DNA of 64,000 nucleotides from Heliomarina sp018223035 (GCA_018223035.1 JAAEZD010000008.1:1-64000), one strand, 5' to 3'. Shown: positions 18,501-27,901, counted from the first letter of the stretch. Numbers and translations are program-made. The notes: generated by a model from the letters alone, not told the origin.

Positions 18501-19412
18501 TTGATACCTGATCTAGACATGGCCCTGCTGAGGGCAAGGGATCCCGTCGAAATGGCCCGGTTGACCCATGCGCTGAGCGAGGTCGGGTTTCTGACCCTGC
18601 ACAACACCGATCTGAGTGCAGATGAGGTGTCGCGCGTGATCGAAGCCTATCGCGGGTTCTTCCAGTGTTCGGCCGCCGAGAAATCCGCCGTCGACATGAG
18701 CCGCACCGGATCGAACCGGGGCTGGGGTGCGCCGAAATCGGAGCAGGTCGACCCGACGGCCAACCCGGATTTCAAGGAAGTCTTTGATTGCGGTCACGAA
18801 TTGCCCGGCGGCCATCCTTTGGCCGAAGTCGGGCTGTCGGTCTATGCGCCCAACCTCTGGCCCGAAGGACAGGAGGGATTCCGCACCGCGGTCGAGGCCT
18901 ATTACGACAAGGCGCATGGCGTCGCGCTGGAACTGCTGCGGGCGATGGCGGTGGCGATTGGCGAGGACGAGACGAGTTTCGATAAGGCGTTCGATGCGCC
19001 CATGGCGCTGTTGCGAGGAAACTATTACCCCGAACGGCCCGACTGGGCGGGGGACAAGGAATTCGGCATCGCGCCTCACACGGATTACGGTTGCCTGACG
19101 CTGTTGGCGACGGATGGGGTACCGGGGCTGGAAGTGCGGCTGGCCGACGGACGCTGGCAACCTGTCGTGGCCGAGCCGGGGCGGTTTGTCATCAATTTCG
19201 GCGAAATGCTGGAATTCTGGACCGGCGGGCGGGCCAAGGCGACGTTGCACCGGGTGATCGGTAGCCCGCAGGAGCGGATTTCGGTCCCGCTGTTCTTTAA
19301 CCCGAGCCATGACACGAACGTAGCGCCTCCGGGTTCAGGACAGGTTATCTCGGCGGGCGATCACCTGTCGCGCCGGTTCAACGAGACTTACCTGCACCTG
19401 CGCAAGGGCTAA
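18501..19412 (+). CDS. 2-oxoglutarate/Fe(II)-dependent oxygenase (isopenicillin N synthase family)
   Basis: The 303-residue protein has the N-terminal DIOX_N domain (GFLTLHNTDLSADEVSRV) and the C-terminal double-stranded beta-helix with the iron triad His-x-Asp (APHTDYGCLTLL, near residue 193) and a distal His in ATLHRVIGSP. The RxS 2-oxoglutarate motif follows (ERISVPLFFNPS). The TTG at 18501 is favoured because AGGGAGG (18487-18493) sits 7 bp upstream; ATG 18519 is an alternative. The substrate is unknown. Its stop overlaps that of the converging TfoX-like gene. Confidence 0.85.
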   Translation: MIPDLDMALLRARDPVEMARLTHALSEVGFLTLHNTDLSADEVSRVIEAYRGFFQCSAAEKSAVDMSRTGSNRGWGAPKSEQVDPTANPDFKEVFDCGHELPGGHPLAEVGLSVYAPNLWPEGQEGFRTAVEAYYDKAHGVALELLRAMAVAIGEDETSFDKAFDAPMALLRGNYYPERPDWAGDKEFGIAPHTDYGCLTLLATDGVPGLEVRLADGRWQPVVAEPGRFVINFGEMLEFWTGGRAKATLHRVIGSPQERISVPLFFNPSHDTNVAPPGSGQVISAGDHLSRRFNETYLHLRKG

Positions 19413-19732
19413 CGCGACTCAAGCGAGGCTTGGGCGAGGTCGCTTGCGCTTTCTGGGTCATCCAGCACTTCGCCGGGGATAACGTAATAGGGCATGCTGG
19501 TTTCCGCGCCGTTCTTGCGGGTATGGGTCCAGCGGTTCCATCCCTCGGTTTCAAGGCGCGCGCGAAAGTCGCCCTCGGCCTTGAGCAGCAGCGTGGCGTC
19601 GCTGCGCAACAGGGCAAAGATCACACCCTGATGATAGATCGCCATCCCGCCGAACATACGGCGGGTGGTAAGGTCTCCGAGCGGTTCGAACAACTCCAGC
19701 GCGAAGGCGATATCGCTATCGCCCAGCGCCAT
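19409..19732 (-). CDS. TfoX N-terminal domain protein
   Basis: The 107-residue protein matches the TfoX_N family: ALELFEPLGDLTTRRMFGGMAIYHQGVIFALLRSD is the conserved block around residues 10-44, and the C-terminal part is PYYVIPGEVLDDPE. It lacks the C-terminal helix-hairpin-helix half of the competence regulator Sxy/TfoX, so a competence role should not be assumed. ATG 19732 is 4 bp downstream of the A-type carrier stop, suggesting cotranscription with the Fe-S genes. Confidence 0.75.
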   Translation of the reverse strand: MALGDSDIAFALELFEPLGDLTTRRMFGGMAIYHQGVIFALLRSDATLLLKAEGDFRARLETEGWNRWTHTRKNGAETSMPYYVIPGEVLDDPESASDLAQASLESR

Positions 19733-19736
19733 CGGT

Positions 19737-20099
19737 TCAGTTCGCGCCGGGGACTTCGTTGAACTTGACAGATTCCCCGCAGCCGCAAGCCTCGGCCACG
19801 TTGGGGTTGTTGAACTTGAAACCGGATTCCAGCAGGCTGGTTTCGTAATCGATTTCAGTGCCGAAAAGGAACATCTGCGCCATCGGGGCAATCATGACCC
19901 GGGCACCGTCCTGATCGATGACCTCGTCGTTGGGGTCAACTTCCGAGACATAGTCCATCGTGTACTCCATGCCTGCGCAGCCGCCCTTTTTGACGCCAAT
20001 GCGCAGCCCGCTGTGGCCGCCCTTGGCCATCAGTTTGGTGATCTGGGTGGTCGCGGCAGGGGTCAGGGTGACCGCTTGTTTGCCCGGAATGGAAAACAT
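19737..20099 (-). CDS. A-type Fe-S cluster carrier (HesB/IscA/SufA family)
   Basis: The 120-residue protein accepts and delivers Fe-S clusters. The three ligand cysteines are present as KKGGCAGMEY (Cys41) and ACGCGES (Cys104, Cys106 region). Between them is the MIAPMAQMFLFGTEIDYE segment typical of the family. The C-terminal VKFNEVPGAN is a short extension. It sits 94 bp after sufT on the same strand and 39 kb from the suf operon. SufA and ErpA cannot be told apart by reading alone. Confidence 0.9.
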   Translation of the reverse strand: MFSIPGKQAVTLTPAATTQITKLMAKGGHSGLRIGVKKGGCAGMEYTMDYVSEVDPNDEVIDQDGARVMIAPMAQMFLFGTEIDYETSLLESGFKFNNPNVAEACGCGESVKFNEVPGAN

Positions 20100-20193
20100 C
20101 TTTCATACTCCTTTGCCGTCCCAAGGTAGTCCCGGTGCGGCACGATCTCAAGAGGCGGGTCCGAACGGGCTGGTTGCCATCTTAACGGGCGGA

Positions 20194-20556
20194 TTACATG
20201 AAGCCGAGTTCGAGCCGTGCCTCGTCGCTCATCATGTCCATGCCCCAGGGCGGTTCCCAGACAAGCGCCACATCGACCTGTTTGACGCCCGGGATCGGTT
20301 CGACCGCATCGGCGACCCAGCCCGGCATCTCACCGGCCACGGGGCAGCCGGGCGCGGTCAGGGACATCGCGATGTTGACCTCGTTTTGTTCATTGATATC
20401 AATCGTGTAGATCAAGCCGAGTTCATAAATGTTAACCGGAATCTCGGGGTCGTAAACCGTTCGGCACGCATCAACGATCTGCTCATACAGAGGGTGGTCT
20501 GTTGAGGAGGGCGCGATCAGCGGCGCACCTTCAAGAGGTTCTGGCGTCTGGGTCAT
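20194..20556 (-). CDS. sufT: SufT / MIP18-family (DUF59) Fe-S assembly protein
   Basis: The 120-residue protein carries the DUF59 core VYDPEIPVNIYELGLIYTIDI near residue 35 and the reactive cysteine in MSLTAPGCPVAGEMPGWV near residue 72. The C-terminal VALVWEPPWGMDMMSDEARLELGF is typical of the SUF-linked subgroup. SufT aids maturation of [4Fe-4S] proteins. It is the first gene of a minus-strand group with the A-type carrier and the TfoX-like gene. Confidence 0.88.
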   Translation of the reverse strand: MTQTPEPLEGAPLIAPSSTDHPLYEQIVDACRTVYDPEIPVNIYELGLIYTIDINEQNEVNIAMSLTAPGCPVAGEMPGWVADAVEPIPGVKQVDVALVWEPPWGMDMMSDEARLELGFM

Positions 20557-20678
20557 CTAGGCCTCGGTCTGTTTCTGATAGTTTATATAGGATTTCCGCG
20601 CCAAAGCGTAAAGGGGGCGCGCGGGTTTTGCGACTGCGGGCAGGGCGGCCGAAATGGGCGGCACAGGCGGTGCACGAC

Positions 20679-20711
20679 CCGTACAGCACCTGTACACCCC
20701 CTGTACACCGC
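20679..20711. repeat. Three tandem 11-bp GTACA repeats
   Basis: GTACA occurs at 20681, 20692 and 20703, exactly 11 bp apart, within units of the form CTGTACACCCC. They lie 117 bp upstream of the DUF1217 gene and 123 bp upstream of sufT. The function is unknown; one-helical-turn phasing suggests a protein-binding array. Confidence 0.5.
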
Positions 20712-20827
20712 CGCAGCGCAGCATCGCCGTTTTGCGCGGGAATCCGGTATGACATCCGCATAACCACCAATTGTTAACACAACCGTCTTAACAAAAGATC
20801 TGGAGGGCCTTTGAGGAGTCGGTTGTC

Positions 20828-22429
20828 ATGTTCACACCCACGGTCATTGGGGCAGGTCTGGCGGGCTATGGTTTCCTGACGCGCACGCGCGATCAGCAGC
20901 AGGGAATGCTGGCAAATTCGCCGCAGATCGCGCGCGATACCTCGGCGACGATGGAACGGATGAAGGACGTCCAGAGCTCGGATGACCTGTTGGATGACCG
21001 GGCATTGCTGCGCGTGGCGCTTGGCGCCTTTGGGCTGGATGAGGACATCAACAACCGGGCGTTCCTGAAAAAGATCCTCGATTCCGACCTGAGCGATGAC
21101 AAGTCGCTGGCGAACCGGCTGGCCGACAAGCGCTATCTCGCCTTTGCCAAGGCGTTCAATTTCAAGGGGGAGGACGGGCCGCAGATGGATGCTGGCAAGA
21201 CGGCGGACGAGGTGCGCGCCGACCTTACCAATATCCGCAGCGCAGATGACCTGCTGAACAATCCGCGGCTGTTGCAATCGACTCTTGCACGGTTCGGGCT
21301 TGAAAGCGATGTAGGTAACCGGTTCTTCCTGAAACAGGTGCTGGAATCCAACGCGGATGACGCGACATCCTTTGCGCGACGCCTGAGCAACCCGGCCTAC
21401 GCGGATCTGGCGCGGGTCTTTGACCTTGCCGACAAGGCGCGCGATCAGGAAAGCATCTATGCTTTCGCTTCGAAGGTTGCAGGGAAGGCCGCCGGAATAG
21501 AAACGGTGGATGACCTGTTTCAGGAGCCTGATCTGCTGCGGGCCGCGCTTGGCATTTTCGGGCTGGAGGGCGATCTCGACAACAAGGAATTTCTCCGGTC
21601 GGTTCTTGAATCGGACATTGGCGATCCCGCTTCGGTGGCGAATACCGAATACGACCGGCGCTATCTGGCGCTTGCCAAAGCCTTTGATTTCAACGCCCGC
21701 GCCGAGGCCACGGCGAATGGCGATCCTTTCACAAGCACGCTGGAGAAATTCGTCGAAAGCGTGTCGTCTCGCAGTGCGCAGGTGGAAACGGCGCAGGACC
21801 TGTTCAGCGATATCGGCCTGATGCTGGACACGTTCGAGTTCTTCGATCTGCCGTCGCGCCCGGATGCAGCGCAGTTTGCCAACAAGATCCTGACCTCGGA
21901 CCGGGACAACCCGCTGTCCTATCTCAATCTTCAACTGGATCAGCGCTACCACGCTTTTGCGGATGCCTTCAATCTCAAGACCCCGCCCGAGGGCCGTGTC
22001 TATCCGCCGGGGTTTGCCGATGCCATCGTGCAAAACTATCTTGATCGCCAGTTCGAGATCCGGATCGGAGAGTCCGATGCCTCGATGCGGGTGGCGCTGG
22101 CGATGGAGCGCGACCTGAACGATGTGGTGGAAAATGCGCTGAGCAACGACGCGCGCTGGTTCGGGGTGATGTCCTCGAAACCGCTGCGCACCATTTTCGA
22201 GACGGTTTTCCAACTGCCCGAAAGCTTTGGCGCGCTGGACCTTGATCGTCAACTGGCGGATTTCAAAGCGCGCGCCGAGAGCTATTTCGGCACCTCTGAG
22301 GTGGCGGATTTCATCGAAAGCGACCGGATGGAAGAGCTACGTCGACGCTACCTTGTACAGAGCAGCATTGGCACCTCTGCGGGCGGTCCAGAGAATGTGG
22401 TATTATCGCTTTTGAGGGGAGGGCTGTAG
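20828..22429 (+). CDS. DUF1217 protein with four tandem ~63-residue repeats
   Basis: The 533-residue acidic protein contains four copies of a helical unit. These begin SSDDLLDDRALLRVALGAFG (~50), SADDLLNNPRLLQSTLARFG (~140), TVDDLFQEPDLLRAALGIFG (~228) and TAQDLFSDIGLMLDTFEFFD (~322), and each ends near a KRYLAFAKAFNF-like motif. A non-repeat C-terminal part includes RIGESDASMRVALAMERDL. The family is DUF1217, often next to flagellar genes in Rhodobacterales, but no flagellar gene is near here. There is no signal peptide or membrane segment. GGAGTC lies upstream of the ATG. Confidence 0.75.
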   Translation: MFTPTVIGAGLAGYGFLTRTRDQQQGMLANSPQIARDTSATMERMKDVQSSDDLLDDRALLRVALGAFGLDEDINNRAFLKKILDSDLSDDKSLANRLADKRYLAFAKAFNFKGEDGPQMDAGKTADEVRADLTNIRSADDLLNNPRLLQSTLARFGLESDVGNRFFLKQVLESNADDATSFARRLSNPAYADLARVFDLADKARDQESIYAFASKVAGKAAGIETVDDLFQEPDLLRAALGIFGLEGDLDNKEFLRSVLESDIGDPASVANTEYDRRYLALAKAFDFNARAEATANGDPFTSTLEKFVESVSSRSAQVETAQDLFSDIGLMLDTFEFFDLPSRPDAAQFANKILTSDRDNPLSYLNLQLDQRYHAFADAFNLKTPPEGRVYPPGFADAIVQNYLDRQFEIRIGESDASMRVALAMERDLNDVVENALSNDARWFGVMSSKPLRTIFETVFQLPESFGALDLDRQLADFKARAESYFGTSEVADFIESDRMEELRRRYLVQSSIGTSAGGPENVVLSLLRGGL

Positions 22430-22459
22430 CGCGCGATCACGACGGCCTTCGCCGGCGGT

Positions 22460-22732
22460 TTAGTCGTTGATATCCTTGTCGAAATATTTGACCTGACCCT
22501 GTGGGCGGGCAAAGAAGTGGCGTAGGGCCAACCATGCGATCAGGGACAGGGCCGCAAAGAGCAGCAGGAGCAGAGGCAGCGACAGGCTGATGCCGGTGTT
22601 CAGCAGCAGCATGGCGACAGCTAGCGCACCGATGGCAAAGCCGAGGAAGATGAAACCGGGGATCACGATTTCGGCAATCCCCAGGATCAGGGCGAGCGCC
22701 AGCCATGCCCACCAGATCGTCCAGAAGGCCAT
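22460..22732 (-). CDS. NfeD-like short membrane protein
   Basis: The 90-residue protein has two or three hydrophobic segments (residues 5-45 and 52-70) and a short C-terminal tail (FFARPQGQVKYFDKDIND). Its ATG shares one base with the stop of the SPFH gene (TAATG). This linkage is the standard NfeD1b/paraslipin arrangement, in which the pair forms a membrane-associated complex. It lacks the long soluble OB-fold domain of full-length NfeD. Confidence 0.8.
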   Translation of the reverse strand: MAFWTIWWAWLALALILGIAEIVIPGFIFLGFAIGALAVAMLLLNTGISLSLPLLLLLFAALSLIAWLALRHFFARPQGQVKYFDKDIND

Positions 22733-23622
22733 TACTTGCCTCCTTTCAACATCTTGAAGGCGTCGCCAAAGGCTTCGAGCGCGTTCGCGGGGAGGAGGAT
22801 CGTCTGTTTGCCTTCGCCATTGCCAAGTGCGTTGAGGGCTTCGACCTGTTTCAGCGCGACCTGGTATTGCGCGGCCTCAAGCCCGTTTTCCTTGATCGCG
22901 GCGGCCACCACCTCGGTGGCATAGGCTTCGGCATCAGCCTGGATGCGGCGTGCCTTGGCAACCTGCTCGGCGGCGTAGAGTTCAGCATCGGCGGAAAGTT
23001 CAACGGCGCGTTTCTGACCTTCGGCGCGGGTGACCTGCGCGCGGCGTTCGCGTTCCGCGTTCAGCTGTTGCAACATCGCGTCGCGCGTCGCCTGATCGAG
23101 ATTGACGTCGAGGATCTCGGCACGTGTCACCTCGATCCCCCAGTTATCGACGGCATCTTCGACACTGGCCTTTATGGTCGCGATCAGCTGGTTGCGGTTG
23201 GACTGAACATCGTCAAGGTCCATCTTGCCGATCTCGGCGCGCACGATGCCGGCGACGGTTGTGGCAATCGCGGCGTCCACGTCACGGATTCGGTAAACGG
23301 TCTTTTCCGGTTGGACGATGCGGTAGAAGACGGATGTTTCGACCTCGACCAGCACGTTGTCGCGGGTGATGGCATCCTGACTGGCGGTGGGAAGCTGACG
23401 TTCGAGGATCGATATCTTATGCGCGATCACGTCGAGGAAGGGGATGACAAAGTTGATGCCGGGCCCGAGCACGGAGTGCAGACGCCCAAAGCGTTCGACC
23501 ACGTGCTTCTCCGACTGCGGTACGATGCGCACGCCCTTGAAGATGATGACGATCAGCAGCAGCGCGCCCAGCAGGTAGACCACGTTCCCGGTCAAGAGCG
23601 CAAAGATCTGTTCTTCGTTCAT
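22732..23622 (-). CDS. SPFH/Band 7 paraslipin (QmcA/HflK-like)
   Basis: The 296-residue protein has an N-terminal membrane helix (residues 12-30), the SPFH domain (VRIVPQSEKHVVERFGRL..., VFYRIVQPEKTVYRIRDVDAAI) and a long Ala/Glu coiled coil (~175-250, RATRDAMLQQLNAERERRAQ onward). It ends with QTILLPANALEAFGDAF. Such proteins form cage-like assemblies that organise membrane proteases or lipids. It is coupled to the NfeD-like gene. Confidence 0.9.
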   Translation of the reverse strand: MNEEQIFALLTGNVVYLLGALLLIVIIFKGVRIVPQSEKHVVERFGRLHSVLGPGINFVIPFLDVIAHKISILERQLPTASQDAITRDNVLVEVETSVFYRIVQPEKTVYRIRDVDAAIATTVAGIVRAEIGKMDLDDVQSNRNQLIATIKASVEDAVDNWGIEVTRAEILDVNLDQATRDAMLQQLNAERERRAQVTRAEGQKRAVELSADAELYAAEQVAKARRIQADAEAYATEVVAAAIKENGLEAAQYQVALKQVEALNALGNGEGKQTILLPANALEAFGDAFKMLKGGK

Positions 23623-23753
23623 GTCGTTTTCCCGTTAGATGTCAGCACCTAAATGGGGATCAGGCGCGGTTGCGGCAATAGTCCGCCAGTGCGGCGGATT
23701 AATCCAGCCGCTAAATCCCGTTGGGGGCGGGGCCGTGTCGACCGGGTCGCGGG

Positions 23754-25430
23754 TTAGCTGTCGGGCAGGTCTCGCAACTGCGCCGAGGGCAGCATCGGCA
23801 GGCTCTCTTCGGATTGCAGCCGCCATGCCTCTTCCAGCAGGCGTTCGCGCATCCGGCACTGCATGTCCCAGCCCGTGTTCTGGTGCGGAGTGGGCAGTTC
23901 GAAGCGGACCTTTTTGCCGAATACGTCCTGTTCGATCACGCTGACACCCGCCTCTTCGATGGGGCCGGTGTCTTCGCCATCGTCATTGCGGACGGAATCG
24001 AGGAAGAACTGGCGCAGCCGGTCCACGTCGGCCTCTTGCGTGAGCGTGAGGATGATCGGGCGGATCATTGCCACGTCCTCGATCGACCAGTTTTCGAACG
24101 CGTCTTTCACGAAATGACTGACCGGTACGATATAGCGGTTTCCGTTCCAGATCAGCAGCTGGACATAGGTAAAGGCGATGCGTTCGACGGTGCAGTACCG
24201 GCCTTCGAAGATAAGCTGATCGCCGATGCGGGCAGAACGGTTCAGGGCGATCTGGACCGAGGCGAGGATATTGCCGAGCACTTCGCGGGCGGCAAAACCA
24301 AGGACGATGGTCAGGGCACCGGCAGACGCCAGAAGCGAGAGTCCAAGCGACTGGAACGTGGTGGCGGAGCTGAGCAGGACGCCCATCGCCACCAGCACCG
24401 CGATCACCACGATGAACTTGCGCGCGGCAGAGATGGTTGTCGCGATGTTGCGCAGATGGGCATTGTCGGGGTCGGCGAGCTCGGCCGCGTTCTGCAGCGT
24501 AAACCAATCGAAGAGCTCGTCGATGATAAGCACCGCAGCCAGCGTGATAGCGACGATATAGCCAAAGAGCACCGCAGGGCTGATGAAGGTATCGACGACG
24601 CCCGACACCACAAGGACGTGCCGGGTCGAGATGCCGACAAGCATTGCGGTGATGGCGATGGTGGCAGGCCAACGCAGGGCGCGTACGATGGAATGGCCAA
24701 GCGGCGTGTTGGCCCGCCGTCCCAAGAGAGTCACGCCGCGATAGGTGAGCCGTCCCAGCAGCAGGGCGATGATCAGCATGACCGGAACAAAGATGATTTC
24801 CCACAGGTACATGCCCCAGAGCGCCTTTTCGCGCGCCCAGGAGGGCAGCGATTTTTCGATGGGGGTAGGCCCGTAAATCTCGTAAAGCTGCGGCAGGTTG
24901 GCGACGGACTGGCGCGAAATCACCCAAGCGGGATCGCCGTTCGCAGGTTTGATCCGGTTCAGCCGCAGGGGCACGTTATGGTCGTCGAGTTCGAAGACGT
25001 CGATGCGGATGGAGCGGCGGACCCGTCCGGTGGTGGTGGTGTCCGCGCCGCCTTCGAGCCAGCCATCGGGCCGGTCGGCCAGCGCACCCCAGCGGATCAT
25101 CACCTTGCGGTCGATCAGGATGGACAACATTTGCGCGAGTTCGGCGCCGCGGGCCGCCTGTTCGGCCGGGTCAATGCCGCTCAGATCGAGCAGATGCGCG
25201 GCTTTTTCGAATTCACCGCGTCCTGTCGCGTAAAGCAGGCTTTCGACGCTGCTCATCGGGGTATCGCGCGAGATATCGTCAGGCAGGTCACCGAGACCTT
25301 CATTCAGGGTGTCGGTCTCGAAATAGGGTTCCTGCGCGGCAAGACGACCGGGCAGGGCAATGCTGAGAAGGAAGGCGCAAAGGAGAAGAATGAGCGGGGT
25401 AAGAAAGGCGGCGGCAAATGATTTCGTCAT
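23754..25430 (-). CDS. MscS-family mechanosensitive channel with N-terminal extension
   Basis: The 558-residue protein starts with a signal peptide or first helix (MTKSFAAAFLTPLILLLCAF, cleavage near LAAQEP). A periplasmic region of ~150 residues and several membrane helices follow (~180-330). The MscS pore helix and beta domain come next (SLGLSLLASAGALTIVLGFA, AAREVLGNILASVQIALNRS, RIGDQL). The ATG at 25430 replaces a longer ORF whose leader is not signal-like. It protects against hypo-osmotic shock. It is divergent from tgt. Confidence 0.87.
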   Translation of the reverse strand: MTKSFAAAFLTPLILLLCAFLLSIALPGRLAAQEPYFETDTLNEGLGDLPDDISRDTPMSSVESLLYATGRGEFEKAAHLLDLSGIDPAEQAARGAELAQMLSILIDRKVMIRWGALADRPDGWLEGGADTTTTGRVRRSIRIDVFELDDHNVPLRLNRIKPANGDPAWVISRQSVANLPQLYEIYGPTPIEKSLPSWAREKALWGMYLWEIIFVPVMLIIALLLGRLTYRGVTLLGRRANTPLGHSIVRALRWPATIAITAMLVGISTRHVLVVSGVVDTFISPAVLFGYIVAITLAAVLIIDELFDWFTLQNAAELADPDNAHLRNIATTISAARKFIVVIAVLVAMGVLLSSATTFQSLGLSLLASAGALTIVLGFAAREVLGNILASVQIALNRSARIGDQLIFEGRYCTVERIAFTYVQLLIWNGNRYIVPVSHFVKDAFENWSIEDVAMIRPIILTLTQEADVDRLRQFFLDSVRNDDGEDTGPIEEAGVSVIEQDVFGKKVRFELPTPHQNTGWDMQCRMRERLLEEAWRLQSEESLPMLPSAQLRDLPDS

Positions 25431-25548
25431 GAATAGCGTTGTATTTTCCTGCTGGTTCCTGCGTCTTTGCGATATCTCATAACGCACGACGGCGGGTTTG
25501 GTTGCCTTGCCGTTGCCTAGGGGCTGCTTGGCGCTTATAGCGGCGGGC

Positions 25549-26676
25549 ATGAGCAGATTTTCCTACCAGTTGAATGCAACGGATGGCCGGGCGCGGACCG
25601 GGGTCATTTCCACGCCGCGCGGCCAGATCCGCACACCGGCCTTCATGCCCGTCGGCACGGCGGCTACCGTCAAGGCGATGATGCCCGAAAGCGTCGCGGC
25701 GACGGGGGCCGATATCCTGCTGGGCAATACCTACCACCTGATGCTGCGCCCCGGGGCCGAGCGGGTCGACCGGCTTGGCGGCTTGCACAAGTTCATGAAC
25801 TGGGAAAAGCCGATCCTGACGGATTCCGGCGGCTTTCAGGTGATGAGCCTGGCCGGGCTGCGCAAGCTGACGGAGCAGGGCGTGACATTCAAAAGCCACG
25901 TTGACGGTTCCAAGCATGAGCTGACCCCGGAACGCTCGATGGAGATCCAGCGGTTGCTGGGCTCGGACATCGTGATGTGTTTCGATGAATGCCCGGCCTT
26001 GCCCGCCGATGAAAAGCGGGTGGCCGAGTCGATGCGGCTGTCGATGCGCTGGGCGGAGCGGTCACGCGATGCCTTTGGCGACCGGCCGGGGCATGCGCTC
26101 TTTGGCATTCAGCAGGGTGGCGTGACGCAGGAGCTGCGCGCGGAGAGCGCGGAAAAGCTGCGCGCTATCGGGTTCGATGGTTATGCGGTGGGCGGTCTGG
26201 CCGTGGGCGAGGGGCAGGAGACCATGTTCGAGGTGCTGGATTACGCGCCGGAGATGCTGCCCGAGGACAAGCCGCGCTACCTCATGGGGGTTGGCAAGCC
26301 CGACGATATCGTTGGCGCGGTTAAACGCGGGATCGACATGATGGACTGCGTTCTGCCGTCCCGCTCGGGGCGGACAGGGCAGGTTTTCACCCGGCGTGGT
26401 GTGGTCAATATCAAGAACGCGCGCCATGCGGATGACCCGCGCCCGCTGGACGAGGAATGCGGTTGTCCGGCTTGCCGGAACTATTCGCGCGCCTATCTGC
26501 ATCATGTGTTCCGGGCGCAGGAAATGATCTCGGGCATGTTGCTGACGTGGCATAACCTCCATTACTATCAAGATCTTATGGCGGGTATGCGCGGCGCGAT
26601 TGCCGAGGGTCGTTTCGCGGCATGGGAAGCGGATTTCCATGCAGGCCGCGCCCAGGGTGATATCGAGCCGCTTTAG
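25549..26676 (+). CDS. tgt: tRNA-guanine (queuine) transglycosylase
   Basis: The 375-residue enzyme exchanges guanine-34 of GUN-anticodon tRNAs for preQ1. Motifs include ILLGNTYHLMLRPGAE (~62-77), the catalytic-Asp region ILTDSGGFQVMSL (~88-100), FGIQQGG (~186), MGVGKPDDIVGAVKRGIDMMDCVLP (second catalytic Asp) and the zinc site CGCPACRNYSRAYLHH. The ATG at 25549 gives the usual N-terminus; the longer upstream start overlaps the promoter region. It is transcribed away from mscS. Confidence 0.95.
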   Translation: MSRFSYQLNATDGRARTGVISTPRGQIRTPAFMPVGTAATVKAMMPESVAATGADILLGNTYHLMLRPGAERVDRLGGLHKFMNWEKPILTDSGGFQVMSLAGLRKLTEQGVTFKSHVDGSKHELTPERSMEIQRLLGSDIVMCFDECPALPADEKRVAESMRLSMRWAERSRDAFGDRPGHALFGIQQGGVTQELRAESAEKLRAIGFDGYAVGGLAVGEGQETMFEVLDYAPEMLPEDKPRYLMGVGKPDDIVGAVKRGIDMMDCVLPSRSGRTGQVFTRRGVVNIKNARHADDPRPLDEECGCPACRNYSRAYLHHVFRAQEMISGMLLTWHNLHYYQDLMAGMRGAIAEGRFAAWEADFHAGRAQGDIEPL

Positions 26677-26806
26677 AACGTCATCGGCGCGCGGCCTGTT
26701 CCGTTAGTTTTTGCATAGCAGGGATGTGCCTCTGTGCACCTTGCCTCGCTTTGGGTGGGGCATAGATCCGTCGCACAAGATATTCTCACAATCCGAAGGA
26801 AACGAG

Positions 26807-27901
26807 ATGACCGAGAAATTATTCACCCCGCTCAAGGTCGGGGCGATCGAGGCGAAGAATCGGGTCGTCATGGCGCCGCTGACCCGCAACCGGGCTGACA
26901 ACGACACCGGCGAAGTTAGTGACATGCATGTCGACTATTACCGCCAGCGCGCGGGAGCCGGGATCATCATTACCGAGGCCACGCAGATCAGCCCGGAAGG
27001 CAAGGGGTACCTGGGGACGCCGGGCATCCATTCCGATGCGCAGGTGGCCGCGTGGAAAAAGGTGACGGACGCGGTGCATGAGGCGGGCGGCAAGATCGTC
27101 GTTCAGCTTTGGCACGTGGGCCGGATCAGCCATGTGTCGCTACAGCCGGATGGGCAGCCGCCGGTGGCGCCTTCGGCAATTGCGGCGAATGTGAAGACCT
27201 TTACCGAGAATGGGTTCGAACAGGTGTCCGAGCCGCGCGCGCTGGAACTAAACGAACTGCCCCGCGTGGTGGCCGATTATGCCCACGCGACCGAGATGGC
27301 GAAGAAGGCCGGTTTTGACGGGGTCGAGGTGCATGGTGCGAATGGCTACCTGCTGGACCAGTTCCTCAAGACCGGGTCGAACAAGCGCGAGGATGCCTAT
27401 GGCGGCAGTGTCGAAAATCGCGCCCGGCTGCTGCTGGAAGTGCTTGCGGCAGTGACCGAAGCATGGGACGGCGATCACGTCGGTCTGCGCCTGTCGCCAT
27501 TCTCGCCCGCAAACGGGATCGAAGATGCAAATCCGCAGGAGACTTTTGACTATGTGGTCAAGGAGTTGAACAAGTTCGGGCTTGCCTATCTGCACATGGT
27601 CGAAGGTGCCACGGGCGGGTCGCGTGAGCTGGCCGAGGGGCAGAGCCTCACGGCGCTGCGCGAGAAGTTCGACGGGGTTTACATGGCCAATAACGGGTAT
27701 GACCGGGCGATGGCCATTGAAGCGGTGGAAAGCGGCGCGGCCGAGCTGGTCGCCTTTGGCCGACCCTATATCGCGAACCCGGATCTCGCCAAGCGGCTGG
27801 AAAAGGATGCACCGCTGAATGAAGGTAACCAAAAGACCTATTACGGCGGCGGTCGCGAAGGGTTTACCGACTATCCTTTCATGGACGAAGAAAACGCCTG
27901 A
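26807..27901 (+). CDS. Old Yellow Enzyme-family alkene reductase (NemA-like)
   Basis: The 364-residue FMN-binding TIM barrel begins LFTPLKVGAIEAKNRVVMAPLTRNR. It has QLWHVGRISH (~98), the proton-donor region GFDGVEVHGANGYLLDQFLK (~170-190, with HxxN) and a phosphate-binding C-terminal ELVAFGRPYIANPDL. This matches enoate reductases acting on activated alkenes. The ATG at 26807 has AAGGA 6 bp upstream; the longer ORF start lacks one. Physiological substrate unknown. Confidence 0.92.
   Translation: MTEKLFTPLKVGAIEAKNRVVMAPLTRNRADNDTGEVSDMHVDYYRQRAGAGIIITEATQISPEGKGYLGTPGIHSDAQVAAWKKVTDAVHEAGGKIVVQLWHVGRISHVSLQPDGQPPVAPSAIAANVKTFTENGFEQVSEPRALELNELPRVVADYAHATEMAKKAGFDGVEVHGANGYLLDQFLKTGSNKREDAYGGSVENRARLLLEVLAAVTEAWDGDHVGLRLSPFSPANGIEDANPQETFDYVVKELNKFGLAYLHMVEGATGGSRELAEGQSLTALREKFDGVYMANNGYDRAMAIEAVESGAAELVAFGRPYIANPDLAKRLEKDAPLNEGNQKTYYGGGREGFTDYPFMDEENA

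Noticed and set aside
23721..25421. 566-codon plus-strand ORF
   Set aside because: Antisense to the MscS channel; the product is rich in charged low-complexity sequence and has no recognisable motif.
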